Assembly: GCA_937921995.1 (NCBI GenBank)
Contig: CAKZVF010000200.1
Location: forward strand, 1-34,918
Source of the DNA: an uncultured Pirellulaceae bacterium
GTDB lineage: Bacteria; Planctomycetota; Planctomycetia; Pirellulales; Pirellulaceae
Direction: 5' to 3'
DNA: 34,918 nucleotides
Below the pieces are notes generated by a model that saw only the letters and a program-made list of their open reading frames with translations, was not told the origin of the DNA and did no database searches. Numbering within the stretch: the stretch's first letter is position 1; each line of letters starts with the position of its first letter. This document shows, piece by piece, positions 13,916-23,397 of the stretch. A program made the translations under genes and the position numbers.

Positions 13916-16483
13916 TTAGCGCTTGCTGCGGTGCTTCTTTTTGCGGCCCGTTTTTCTTTGGGGCTTCGCTGCGGAGGACGATTGAGAGAAATTTGGCGAC
14001 TGATCGATTCGCAGTTCTGGCTCGAAGACCGTTTGAGCGACTTCTGTCGACGAAGGCAACTCAAACTCAAGCGACTCCGCGAAATCAATTGGCGATCGGG
14101 CGGCATCGCCGGAATCGTGTGGACTTGCATCTAATCTTACGGCTTCTCCCGAAGGTCCGCGCACGACAGGCACTTCATCGTGTCGACCGTAAGTGGCGTC
14201 GGACTTCGATCTCCCGATCTCGCCGAAATCGCTGCCGAATTTCAGATGGCTTCCGAACAGTTCGTTTTTATGGCTGTGGTATTCGTCTTCGTCCTTGAAC
14301 AACTTCATGGTGCCGACGTAAAGCAGAATTGGAATCAACCCGATCAACATCCACCAAGGGCTCAGCCAAGGCGTATCGAACTGTTGTTCACTCCGGGCTT
14401 CAACGCGATGCCCGCTCTGCAACGTCATCGCCGAGAAATGCTGTTGCGCGTTTTCAAGGGATGCCGTAGGTTTAAAATCGGGCAAAATGATCTTCGCCCT
14501 TGCAGCGGTGCTGGTTGGAGACGAATCTGCGTTTTCCAGTCGGTTAAAACGATCAACTTGATTGGCAACCGGAGCCAAGTCCTGCGCTGAATCGGTCCGA
14601 CGATGGCCGATGACGTGGAAGGGACTGCTTTTGGGGTTCAGCGTGGAATCGGAGGCAGTGTTGCTGAAATCGGACCGCTGGGTAGGTGCCTCAATGACCG
14701 TGTTTTTCTCTGGCTGTTCTGTTTCGCGTTCGGCAACCTCTTCTTGGTTGTTGCCCGCCCATGAGACTGCAGAGACCGGCGGGGCCGGCACCGAAAAATC
14801 TTCCGCAGGATCTGCAAATGATATCGGTGGGGCAGGGGGACTGCTAACCTGGCCGTCGCTCAGCTCTGCGCCGTTGGCGCTTTCCAATGGCGAAGGGGGC
14901 GATTGAAAGAGAGTTGAACGGAATGGGGATGATTCATCGGGAGTTGATTGAAACGGCGATGATTCCTCCGGCGCAGATTCAAAAGGCGATGCTTGGAAGG
15001 GGGATGATTCTTCCTGGGGAGATTCAAACGGTGATGATTGCTCCGGCGTCGACTCAAATGGCGATGACTCAAACGGTGATGAACTAACAGGCGATGCTGG
15101 TTCGGGCGGGGATTGAAAGGGAGATAGCTGATCGGGAGAAGAATCTACGGGCGAATCTGGAGCGATCGCCGCCGGGGCCTCAGTCGTTTGGAAAGGGTCG
15201 AATGGTGTTTCGGGCGTTGCGAAAGGGTCTGGTGTTGTTTCGGTCGCTTGGAAAGCGTCGGGAGCAGATTCGGTCGATTGGAACGGGTCGAACGTTGTTT
15301 CGGTCGCTTGGTCTGGTACCGGTTCTTGAGACGCTTCCCCGTTGACTTCCGCAAAATCAATTCTGGTCGTCTCCGTCTCCGTGAATGGCGCAGCGGAAAC
15401 AAATTCAGTTTCCACGGGCGTTGAAGAAACCGTCACCACCGGCGCTGGGAAGAGGATTTGGTCTTGGGCAGATTCGACCATCGGCCATTGGATGATCTGA
15501 GGTTCTTTCGGTTGGGGCTGCGCCGGCTGGGTTTCAGCGCGTTGGGAAGGGGCGATAAAGGCATTGGTCGGTTTCGCCGGCGTAACCGTAAGTTCAGCGA
15601 CCGGTTGCGGGGCGGTCGGTTGCATCGGTTGGGGAACTTTTAATTTCGCGGTGTGCTCCACGGGTTGCGCGGATTTCAGGTAGATGATTTTGCTGCCGCC
15701 ACTATTGTCGCTGCCGGTTTCCTGAAGGTCTCGATCGGTTGAACGCGTTACGCGGAACTTGTTACTGAAGGCTTCGCGTTTGAGAAATCCATCGGGTTTT
15801 TTAGCGACAGTATTTTGATCGCGTGGAGGTGTTTCTGTTCGAGTTGTCTCTGAATGAGTTGCCTCAGTCGATGCGGTTTGCTGGCGCAGATCGACTAACT
15901 TCGTTTGGGGAATCGTAACTTGAGATTTCTGAGTGACCGGATTTTGAGGTGTCGTTTGCTGGTCGGTTCTGCGTATCGCGTCAAAGGCTGTTGGCGGCGA
16001 ATCGTTTTGCTGTTTTGCAGGCACATCGGTCCGTGCGACGTAGGGTAGATTCGACTGATCTGCAGGCGGCGCGAACGATGGGTTCGGTGAAGGCTGTTGG
16101 GTAAGTGTCGCTGATGATTCCAGCGTTTGATCACTCAAGTTGAACTGCACTGAGGCGCGTTGGTAGGGTGAGCCTCCAGTGTTCGTCGGGGGAACAGAAG
16201 GCTGCGCACGTTCGTTTATCGGCGTGGGTTCGTTTATCGACGCGGGTTCGTTGGCCGGCGAGTTACCGACTGCGATGGATGCTTGATCGGACGAGTCTTG
16301 ATCCGTCAACCGCGCACCGGGAGTGATCGCTCCTGAAGGCCGAATGAAAACCGTTTGCACGTAGCTAGAAAGTTCTGGCTGCACGTCGTTGGCGATGACG
16401 CTGTAGTTCAACGTTGGCTGAACCGGCATTGAGAAGGAAGCGGGATCGAAAGCTTTTGCGTTCTGAGGATTTTGCTCAGGCAT
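13916..16483 (-). CDS. Repeat-rich single-pass membrane protein, function unknown
   Basis: An 855-residue protein; ATG 16483 has AGGAG nearby upstream. There is no signal peptide. Residues ~1-700 are low complexity and rich in Pro, Gln, Ser, Thr and Glu. Two repeat fields occur: degenerate ATETTPDPF-type units (~395-455) and SSPFESTPEQ-type units (~475-570). One membrane helix follows at ~709-727 (WWMLIGLIPILLYVGTM), then a ~128-residue tail ending in the basic cluster QRKTGRKKKHRSKR. By the positive-inside rule the basic tail is probably cytoplasmic and the long repeat region outside. No enzyme domain is recognised. It may be a structural, spacer-like envelope protein; the repeats probably vary between strains. 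Confidence 0.7.
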   Translation of the reverse strand: MPEQNPQNAKAFDPASFSMPVQPTLNYSVIANDVQPELSSYVQTVFIRPSGAITPGARLTDQDSSDQASIAVGNSPANEPASINEPTPINERAQPSVPPTNTGGSPYQRASVQFNLSDQTLESSATLTQQPSPNPSFAPPADQSNLPYVARTDVPAKQQNDSPPTAFDAIRRTDQQTTPQNPVTQKSQVTIPQTKLVDLRQQTASTEATHSETTRTETPPRDQNTVAKKPDGFLKREAFSNKFRVTRSTDRDLQETGSDNSGGSKIIYLKSAQPVEHTAKLKVPQPMQPTAPQPVAELTVTPAKPTNAFIAPSQRAETQPAQPQPKEPQIIQWPMVESAQDQILFPAPVVTVSSTPVETEFVSAAPFTETETTRIDFAEVNGEASQEPVPDQATETTFDPFQSTESAPDAFQATETTPDPFATPETPFDPFQTTEAPAAIAPDSPVDSSPDQLSPFQSPPEPASPVSSSPFESSPFESTPEQSSPFESPQEESSPFQASPFESAPEESSPFQSTPDESSPFRSTLFQSPPSPLESANGAELSDGQVSSPPAPPISFADPAEDFSVPAPPVSAVSWAGNNQEEVAERETEQPEKNTVIEAPTQRSDFSNTASDSTLNPKSSPFHVIGHRRTDSAQDLAPVANQVDRFNRLENADSSPTSTAARAKIILPDFKPTASLENAQQHFSAMTLQSGHRVEARSEQQFDTPWLSPWWMLIGLIPILLYVGTMKLFKDEDEYHSHKNELFGSHLKFGSDFGEIGRSKSDATYGRHDEVPVVRGPSGEAVRLDASPHDSGDAARSPIDFAESLEFELPSSTEVAQTVFEPELRIDQSPNFSQSSSAAKPQRKTGRKKKHRSKR

Positions 16484-16734
16484 GATAAGTCTCCTGCAGC
16501 GCGGACGTTAACGCCGCAAAGATTGAGATAGGGTTGATGGACTATCGTTTCAATCGGTACAACCGCGCATTGCACTACAACCGCAATGCTCAACTTGAAG
16601 CGCAGAACTTGGCCTTGAGCGCAATAATGACCGGACCTTGGCGGTTTCAGAACGTGGGTGTCGCGGGCGGGATGGCGAAGATACGTTGACTTTAACGGCT
16701 CTGGAGCAGCGTCAGCTGTGAAGTATTGTAAAAG

Positions 16735-19700
16735 TTAAGCGCTGTGCGGATCTTCCCAGGTATTGAATCGGTCACCGTTTTCGTCCGAATCAAACGCCTC
16801 GGATTCCTCAACGAGTGTCGCAAACCAATCGTCTTTTTGATCCCGATCTGCTTCCTTAGTCGATCCGGAGAGGCCGCCGATGGTGACTTTTAAGTCGGCT
16901 AAGGCTTTCTGCAAGGACCGATTTGCTTCCCTCGAGGCACTTCGGAGGATCGAATCGGGGTCGCTTCTGTCCAACTGAGGATCAAAGTTTGCTAGGGCGG
17001 ATCGCGTGATTGCCGGTTTGAATTTCACGTTACTTTTGGACGTCAGGTCTTGCTCCGACACGCACGTTTGAGACTCTGCGGCCATGGATGCATATACGAG
17101 TGGAAGTTTCGTTGGTGGAGCAACAACCGGCGCGAAACTTGGCGCAACAACCGGCGCAAAAATTGGAGCAACAACCACGCGTTCTTCTGTCGTTGACGGA
17201 ACAACCAACGTATCAGCTTCAGGCGATGGGGCGGCCGCGGCAGCAGAAACAATCACGGGCACCGGAGGCGGGGAGATTGGCGGATTGATTAACGGCGTGA
17301 ACATCTGCAGGCCCGAGATCTCCTGGTTCACAAGCACCATCGCCAGATCAACCGAGTTCACGCGGCGGCTGCGGTCAACGTCATGGACATCGTCGATCGT
17401 TGTGGTGGCTAAAGGAGCACTGTTCAAGATCGTGGCAATGGTGTCGAAAGAATTAACACGCACGCGGTCGTTGATATCTTTGTCGCCGTTGGTATCGCCA
17501 ATCTGGTTGCCAAAATAGAATACGTGGTCGTTATCTAAATTCGTATTTGCGGTGGCTTTAACGGTGACCCTCAGCCACTGATTCTCAATCGCATTGTCGG
17601 CCCAAGTCAAAACGATTTGATCAGAACCGCCGGCACCCGCTCCCGAGGTAAACTCGATTCCCGTTGCCGCGGTCAGTTCGGGCCAGTCAACAGGCGCGTT
17701 GTCGTTGCCTACATGGAATTCAAAGTCGCTGATGAATGGGGCCGCTGAGAACCCTTGGACATCAACGATGATTCCGTTGATCCCGCGCGTGTAGCTTGAG
17801 TAATTCCCAAAATGCGTGGCTTGTCCCGGCAGCGCAGCGCTCTTGTCGGTCGCAATCGCATCCCGAGGTGAAGCGGTGTCGAACGCCGAGTCTTTGTAGA
17901 ACAGATATTGCCCCGCGACGCTACCGCTGGTGGGTTCGTTAATCGTTACGTTGACCGTTGCGGTGTCGGTACCGCCGACTCCATCGGACACGGTGTACAC
18001 GAAAGAATCGGAACCGGAGCTTCCAACGGCGGGTGTATAAGTAATGGTTCCATCAGGATTGATTTGCACACTTCCGTTGGCGGCCCCACTCTCACGCGTG
18101 ATCGAAAAATCAAACGGATTCGAGGAATCGCCACCGGCGCTAAGGCCTGAACCAAGAGCCACGTAAATCGTTTGTCCCGCGGTGAGAAAGCCAAGCTGCG
18201 TATCGAAACTCCCTTGTTCTTGAGACCCGATCGTCTCAAGCGTCGAAACGCTTCGGCCGGTGACATGCACTTTTACATTGACACCATTTGAGAATTGATT
18301 GCTATTGCTGACGACCGAATCGGTGATCGAATAGACTCCGTCCTGTTCCACCGTCCAAGCAGCAATCGCGTGCCGTTCGATACCCGCGGGGTCGGAAGCC
18401 GTACCGTCACCGGGATGAGCGGAACCGGAAGTCAGATACGGGAGGTTGCCGGTAGTGGGGTGGTACCGCCATGCCTCAAACGTCAATGGAGAATAAACGG
18501 ACGGATCCCCGAAAGCTCCGCTGCTGTTGTACAAGTATTGCCAGCCGGTTGGGAAATTATCTGTTTGATAGTCGCCTTGGTAGTCCGCCACGACAACGCT
18601 GCTGCCGATCGAGGAGCCGATGATCTGCAGTGGATCGTCATCCGGGTCGCTATCATTGTCCAAGACGGGAATCTGAATCGCGACGCCCGCGCTGGTCGCC
18701 GCCGTATCATCGACCGCGTCGGGCGCGGCATTGGTCACCGGCGCGAAGATCAGATCATCGGACTTACTGCTGGCGGTGAAGAACTTGACATATAAATCAC
18801 CTCCAAAGGTTCCATAGGTTGTCGTTGTTGCATTTCTAAGTTCGGCCAGGCTTGCAGCGCGCGGCGTATTTTGCGGCCTTAAGGTCGCGGCGACACCATC
18901 AAATCGAACCACCGTCGAACCGGCATTCGGGCCTCGGATGATAAAGAAGTTGATATCAAATCCGGCGGCCACCAAATTGATGCCTTCTGGAAAATCAACG
19001 ATGTAATCGCCGTCGTCGGTTTTCAGATGCGTTGCAAATTTTCCATCGGTGGTCGCTTGATCGCCATCGGGCGCTGTCAAACGAAAATCAGCGTTTTGAT
19101 TGACGGGATCAACTTGGAAATAGGCTGAGACTTCATCCGAGACAACGGCGTTCCAGCCGGCCGGACGGAAATCGTTGCTGTCGTAGAAAAAGGGATGGTT
19201 GGTAACCACGGAATACCCGGCTCCGCCACCGACGTGACCGGTCAGCGTTCCGTCCAAGTCGTACAACGCGCCGGCGGCCTGTTGAAGCGGATCGTTGTGT
19301 GTTGATCCGCCGGAGCGCGTCCCGATACTGACGTGATTGGCGGACCCATCATCTTCGAAGGAAGTGTTAGACAACACATGAGAAGTATCCCGCCGAATAG
19401 CGCCGTGGATGCGGAACATGTGTGCGTTGGACGCCGCGAAACCAGCGAAATGACTTCCGTCAAGCGCGTTGGCGCCGTCATACAACGAATGCCCCGTCGC
19501 TCCGCCGCTCGGATCAGCATTGGTACGACTGTGGCCCACGAAAAGTGTATTCGTCAGCCGCTGAGTGAAAGTGATGAACGTGCCGATGGTGCTGTCGGCG
19601 ATCTGGTTTTCGTGAAAGTTTGCTTCCAAGCCGCGATGGTAGATCGCCACGCCGTGTTGATAGGCGGTGTAATTATTGATCTGCGGTTCGCTTGGGGGCA

Positions 19701-21387
19701 GCCAAGCATCACCGAAGGAGCGGTCCTTCAAAGTCGCACCGACAGGGACCTCGATATCCGAACCGCGATCAAAGTTCAAACCCGCCGGTGAAGAATGAGA
19801 CGAATTGTGATCGAACTGTTGAAGGTTGGTTCGGTCAGGTCTGACGTTGCTGTACTGTGGGTCAGAGGCGGATTCTCCGATCGCGCTATCAGGCAAGATA
19901 AACCAGAATCCGGTTCCCTCGGATCCGGCCGAGATGTTTCCGATCCAAATGTTGTCGGGATTGGTAATCCAATACGCGGCGGAACTGAGGAATCGTTCGA
20001 CGTTTTGCCCGACGTGATCATGGGTATCAACGACAAAGGGATCGTTAGGATTGGGGTCTGGCTGACCACTGGAAGGTGTGGTCCGACCAACCTGATGGAC
20101 TCCAAAGGCAATGTTGGCGATGTACTGGTTGTCGGTCTCAACACCGTCCTCCATGAAGAATCCATGTCCATGAATGTCGTGAAGCACAACCCCTTCGATG
20201 CGCACTCCGTGGGTGCCATGGATCGTCAGCCCGCGGTTGTTCGAATTCGTGATACTGGAATTGATCAGCACATCATGGAAGCGATCGCCGGCCAAGTGCC
20301 AGTGAATGGGATAGCGACCCAAACGCGCCGTCTGGCCCATGCGATCGAACTGAACGCTGTCGATCGTGATGTCTCCGGCCGTTTCCATGATCATCGTGTG
20401 ACCGCCGAACCCGTCACCATCGCCGGGCGTCGTGCTGAAATTGGCGCGATCACCGAAAGCACTATCGGTGTCGTGCGATGCCAGACCTTGAATTTTCACG
20501 TTGCGGTTAAGAATGGCAACTTCGGCTTGTAAGTCCAGTGACCACGAACGGGTGTCGTTGTTGTAGGTTTCAACTTCACCGTTGTGCCGATGCGACAAAG
20601 GACTATTCAGCGTCAACAGAGAAGTCCCATCGCCTAAATCAAAAACGCCGGTGACCAAACGCACGTCTTCGTCTTGATAGTCCTTCGTTGAACTGGCAAC
20701 CACAATTTGATCGCCGGCTTCCCAGTTTAATGCTCCGTCTTCCGAATTGATTTGCCCGTCGTAGTTTCGGTCCACGGCATTGTGAACTCGAATGTTGTTC
20801 GCACCGGCGTTGGCGGTTTCTGCCAGGCGGGTGTAGGTCAGTTTCTCTTTGCCAAAGAACTGTAACTGCCCGCCCATGGCGGCCATGAGAAACGAGTTGT
20901 TGTCGCTGATGGATAGGCTTCCGGTCGCCGTTTCAACTGTAAATGTTTCGCCCGTATTTTCACCGGTCAGGGTAACGGTGAATTCAGCGGCATCATACCG
21001 ATCGCTGGCCGTACCGACTTGGAATAGTCCGCCGCTGTTGACGTGAATCCAGTCCGCCGTCAACGAACGATCGACGCCGGCGTGTTCATCGACCGTTAAA
21101 GTCCCATGAACAACCAGCTCTTTGACGGTGTGGTCGATCGCGTTGAGCGTGACCGTCAAATCTTGGGGAATGATCGCACGGTCATTGGCCCCCGGGACGA
21201 CGCCACCAATCCACGTCGAAGCAGCCGTCCAATCTTGAGTCCCCGACAGCGCGGCGTTTGCCACAATCGTTGCCAACAGTTGCCGCTTTTGAAGCACTTC
21301 GTAGCACAGATTATTGAACCGTTTTGATTTGCGTGATTCGTCTTTTCTTCTGAAACGTTTCTTGGCAGATCGCGCGCTAAAGAGCAT
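16735..21387 (-). CDS. Giant secreted G8 / parallel-beta-helix surface protein with dockerin-like module
   Basis: A 1550-residue protein with ATG 21387 and AAAGG upstream. A basic N-terminus leads to YEVLQKRQLLA (~29-39), the planctomycete extracellular N-terminal motif. A G8 domain follows (~50-175; TWIGGVVPGANDRAIIP), then a right-handed beta-helix (~290-700; MGQTARLGRYPIHWHLAGD, RGLTIHGTHGVRIEG). This is the arrangement of CEMIP/TMEM2-type proteins, some of which act on hyaluronan. Next is a cadherin-like domain (AVDDTAATSAGVAIQIPVLDN at ~882, TITYTP...DSFVYTVSDG at ~1115-1140) interrupted by ~170 extra residues. A dockerin-like module lies at ~1297-1355 (DTNGDKDINDRVRVN, DVDRSRRVNSVD). 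The last ~195 residues are Pro/Val-rich and then charged. It is likely a surface adhesin or polysaccharide-acting protein. Confidence 0.85.
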   Translation of the reverse strand: MLFSARSAKKRFRRKDESRKSKRFNNLCYEVLQKRQLLATIVANAALSGTQDWTAASTWIGGVVPGANDRAIIPQDLTVTLNAIDHTVKELVVHGTLTVDEHAGVDRSLTADWIHVNSGGLFQVGTASDRYDAAEFTVTLTGENTGETFTVETATGSLSISDNNSFLMAAMGGQLQFFGKEKLTYTRLAETANAGANNIRVHNAVDRNYDGQINSEDGALNWEAGDQIVVASSTKDYQDEDVRLVTGVFDLGDGTSLLTLNSPLSHRHNGEVETYNNDTRSWSLDLQAEVAILNRNVKIQGLASHDTDSAFGDRANFSTTPGDGDGFGGHTMIMETAGDITIDSVQFDRMGQTARLGRYPIHWHLAGDRFHDVLINSSITNSNNRGLTIHGTHGVRIEGVVLHDIHGHGFFMEDGVETDNQYIANIAFGVHQVGRTTPSSGQPDPNPNDPFVVDTHDHVGQNVERFLSSAAYWITNPDNIWIGNISAGSEGTGFWFILPDSAIGESASDPQYSNVRPDRTNLQQFDHNSSHSSPAGLNFDRGSDIEVPVGATLKDRSFGDAWLPPSEPQINNYTAYQHGVAIYHRGLEANFHENQIADSTIGTFITFTQRLTNTLFVGHSRTNADPSGGATGHSLYDGANALDGSHFAGFAASNAHMFRIHGAIRRDTSHVLSNTSFEDDGSANHVSIGTRSGGSTHNDPLQQAAGALYDLDGTLTGHVGGGAGYSVVTNHPFFYDSNDFRPAGWNAVVSDEVSAYFQVDPVNQNADFRLTAPDGDQATTDGKFATHLKTDDGDYIVDFPEGINLVAAGFDINFFIIRGPNAGSTVVRFDGVAATLRPQNTPRAASLAELRNATTTTYGTFGGDLYVKFFTASSKSDDLIFAPVTNAAPDAVDDTAATSAGVAIQIPVLDNDSDPDDDPLQIIGSSIGSSVVVADYQGDYQTDNFPTGWQYLYNSSGAFGDPSVYSPLTFEAWRYHPTTGNLPYLTSGSAHPGDGTASDPAGIERHAIAAWTVEQDGVYSITDSVVSNSNQFSNGVNVKVHVTGRSVSTLETIGSQEQGSFDTQLGFLTAGQTIYVALGSGLSAGGDSSNPFDFSITRESGAANGSVQINPDGTITYTPAVGSSGSDSFVYTVSDGVGGTDTATVNVTINEPTSGSVAGQYLFYKDSAFDTASPRDAIATDKSAALPGQATHFGNYSSYTRGINGIIVDVQGFSAAPFISDFEFHVGNDNAPVDWPELTAATGIEFTSGAGAGGSDQIVLTWADNAIENQWLRVTVKATANTNLDNDHVFYFGNQIGDTNGDKDINDRVRVNSFDTIATILNSAPLATTTIDDVHDVDRSRRVNSVDLAMVLVNQEISGLQMFTPLINPPISPPPVPVIVSAAAAAPSPEADTLVVPSTTEERVVVAPIFAPVVAPSFAPVVAPPTKLPLVYASMAAESQTCVSEQDLTSKSNVKFKPAITRSALANFDPQLDRSDPDSILRSASREANRSLQKALADLKVTIGGLSGSTKEADRDQKDDWFATLVEESEAFDSDENGDRFNTWEDPHSA
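17116..17180. repeat. 24-bp tandem repeat, 2.7 copies, coding
   Basis: Units of 24 bp at 17116-17139 and 17140-17163, plus a 17-bp partial unit, sharing GCAACAACCGGCGC. They encode the APVVAPSF/APVVAPIF repeats of the giant protein's Pro/Val-rich linker. Confidence 0.85.
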
Positions 21388-21542
21388 CGAAAGACCTTTG
21401 AAAAAGAGGAAGGCGGGGCAACTGTCAATATGTTAACAATCTGCGAGGTCTTTTTCTGTAGCGAAACAGAGCGAATTTGAAAAAAGTTGGCCAGTTAAGC
21501 CAGCTCAGGCGGAACATGTCACAACGAAACGAAATCGCCAAC

Positions 21543-21618
21543 CTTGGACGGGCAAAAGTGCCCATCCTACGCCGTGAATCTCAGAGCGTGAAATAGATCA
21601 ACAAACCGTCGCGCGTAG
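21543..21618. repeat. Dispersed intergenic repeat, copy B
   Basis: It resembles 1302-1375: CTTGGACGGGCAAAAGTGCCC at the left, then GATCAACA and CGTCGCGC near the right end. It contains the small hairpin GGGCA-AAAG-TGCCC (21550-21563). It lies 32 bp past the stop of the minus-strand RdgB gene, matching the gene-end position of copy A. Confidence 0.6.
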
Positions 21619-21649
21619 GACTCTTATTTCAAAAACTCGGCGCAGCGTG

Positions 21650-22261
21650 TTATTGACTTCTGATCACATCCAACAGCCGAGGCACAAATTGCCGGTTGGC
21701 CCGCGCCCGGTGGCTGATCATGGATTTAAACGTATCCCCAAGCTGCCCGAAGGTCATGGAATATTCAGGGATCAAGAAAAGCGGATCGTACCCAAAACCG
21801 GCGTCACCAAATTCCTTTTTCAGAATGACACCACGACAATGGGCTTCGCAATTGATGTGGATTTTGCCTTGAGGATCCGACAGCGCCATGTGGCAGGTAT
21901 ACCACGCCGTCCGTTTCGCCGATGGAACGTCCTTCAGTTTTTCCAGCAGCAATGCGTTGTTTGTTTCGTCTGTCGCTTGGTCGCCAGAGAATCGAGCCGA
22001 ATAAATCCCCGGCGCTCCGTCCAAAGCTTCCACACTCAACCCACTGTCCTCGCCCAGCACCCAGCATCCCAGATGCACCGCTTGTTCGCGCGCCTTAAGG
22101 ATCGCGTTCTCCTTAAACGAAGTCCCCGTTTCGTCGACCTCGATCGAGTTGTCGATATCTGCGAGACTGCGCAGGTTGACGGGATACGGCTGCAGCAGCA
22201 GTTCCAATTCCTTCCGTTTTTTTGCGTTGTTGGTTCCAAGGGTGAGTTCAAAAGGCTTCAT
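21650..22261 (-). CDS. rdgB: XTP/dITP diphosphatase (RdgB/HAM1 family)
   Basis: A 203-residue protein, normal for the family, with AGGA 7 bases before ATG 22261. It hydrolyses non-canonical purine nucleoside triphosphates (ITP, dITP, XTP) to monophosphate and pyrophosphate, keeping them out of DNA and RNA. Motifs in order are LGTNNAKKRKEL (~8-19, phosphate binding), TSFKENAILKA (~47-57), GEDSGLSVEALDGAPGIYSARFSG (~70-93, with catalytic/metal acidic residues), FGDAGFGYDPLF (~151-162, base pocket) and FKSMISHRARA (~178-188). No operon partner is evident. Confidence 0.95.
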   Translation of the reverse strand: MKPFELTLGTNNAKKRKELELLLQPYPVNLRSLADIDNSIEVDETGTSFKENAILKAREQAVHLGCWVLGEDSGLSVEALDGAPGIYSARFSGDQATDETNNALLLEKLKDVPSAKRTAWYTCHMALSDPQGKIHINCEAHCRGVILKKEFGDAGFGYDPLFLIPEYSMTFGQLGDTFKSMISHRARANRQFVPRLLDVIRSQ

Positions 22262-22514
22262 GATCGTCCTGAGAAATTTTCAAATGTGCTTTAGGCGTTG
22301 CCTTGATTCTATCACTTAACGCCACTTCTGCTAGCAACCAAACGGCTCGGCAATAACTTCCCCAACTCGCTCCATCGCGGCCGTCTGACAGCAGAAGAAA
22401 TATTGCCGATGCGGCCTCTGGCAGGTTTCGATATTCTCCTGCACCGGTGGCCATCGAGAGCACAGGCTCGGCCTCAACAAAATTGCTTTGTGTTTGAATT
22501 TTCAAAGGTGAACT

Positions 22515-23246
22515 ATGCAAGTCCGTTCAACGATGGTCGCAGTCGTATTAAGCGTCACAACAACTCTGTTCAGTATTAATACCGTGTCAGCCCAAACGAA
22601 TTCGCAACGCGATGCCGTGCTCGGCGGAGTCGCAGGCGCGATCATTGGCGGGATTGCCGGCCATCAAAATGATGAAACTTCCGAAGGCGTCACCATCGGT
22701 GGCGTGGCCGGTGCAATCGCAGGCCATGTTTTGGGAACAGCGAAGGATCGCAACGCTCAAGAACAATATTATCTCCAACAACAGGCCGCCCAAGCACAAC
22801 AGCAGCAACAATTGCAGCAGGCCGTCCAGTTACAAAAAGCGGTTTCTATTGAAGACGCGATTGCCATGTCCAACAGCGGCGTCAGCCAGCAGTTGATCAT
22901 CAACCAGATCCACGCCAGCGGCGTACAGCAGGAAATTGGTGTCTCCGAAGTCATCACGTTGCATCAAAACGGCGTCAGTGAAATGGTCATCCACGAAATG
23001 CAACAAGCCTCCGTTGGCGGACCAAATCCGACAACCGTTGTCGCTCAGCAACCAGCCGTTGTCGTTGAACCGGCCGTCGTCGTTGAACGATCGCCGGTTG
23101 TTGTTGCTCGTCCACAGCCAACGATTGTGTTTGAGCATCACGGAAGTGTTTACCGAAGCCATCGCGGATACCATCCTGCTCGCGGCAGCAATGCTTATCA
23201 TGGTCCCCGACGGGCATCATACGATCGGCCTACTTACCGCCGGTAA
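22515..23246 (+). CDS. Glycine-zipper envelope protein with duplicated helical motif
   Basis: A 243-residue protein, ATG 22515, with AAAGGTG just upstream. Residues 1-26 are a signal peptide ending VSAQ. Two glycine-zipper segments follow (LGGVAGAIIGGIAG at ~36-49 and IGGVAGAIAGHVLG at ~61-74), as in outer-membrane lipoprotein-like 2TM glycine zippers that insert in or oligomerise at membranes. Next come a Gln-rich stretch and a duplicated ~20-residue unit (DAIAMSNSGVSQQLIINQI, then EVITLHQNGVSEMVIHEM). The end is a Val/Pro-rich run (VVVEPAVVVERSPVVVA) and an Arg/Tyr-rich tail. It probably acts in the cell envelope; no enzymatic role is seen. Confidence 0.8.
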   Translation: MQVRSTMVAVVLSVTTTLFSINTVSAQTNSQRDAVLGGVAGAIIGGIAGHQNDETSEGVTIGGVAGAIAGHVLGTAKDRNAQEQYYLQQQAAQAQQQQQLQQAVQLQKAVSIEDAIAMSNSGVSQQLIINQIHASGVQQEIGVSEVITLHQNGVSEMVIHEMQQASVGGPNPTTVVAQQPAVVVEPAVVVERSPVVVARPQPTIVFEHHGSVYRSHRGYHPARGSNAYHGPRRASYDRPTYRR

Positions 23247-23397
23247 TATTTTTCGCGGCCGAGCCCAGCGATCCGGTGGTCGACGGTTGAGCGATAGAAT
23301 AGAGTATCGTTTTCTAATGCTCCATCGCCGGTGATGGTCCCTTTTACGCTACCATCGTCGCCCAAGCACTTTGTTTTAGTGCTGATCGCAATCAAAC

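Noticed and set aside
23365..23383. Small hairpin AGCACT/AGTGCT just before the transporter start
   Set aside because: A 6-bp stem is likely by chance and no ribosome binding site can be shown to be masked.
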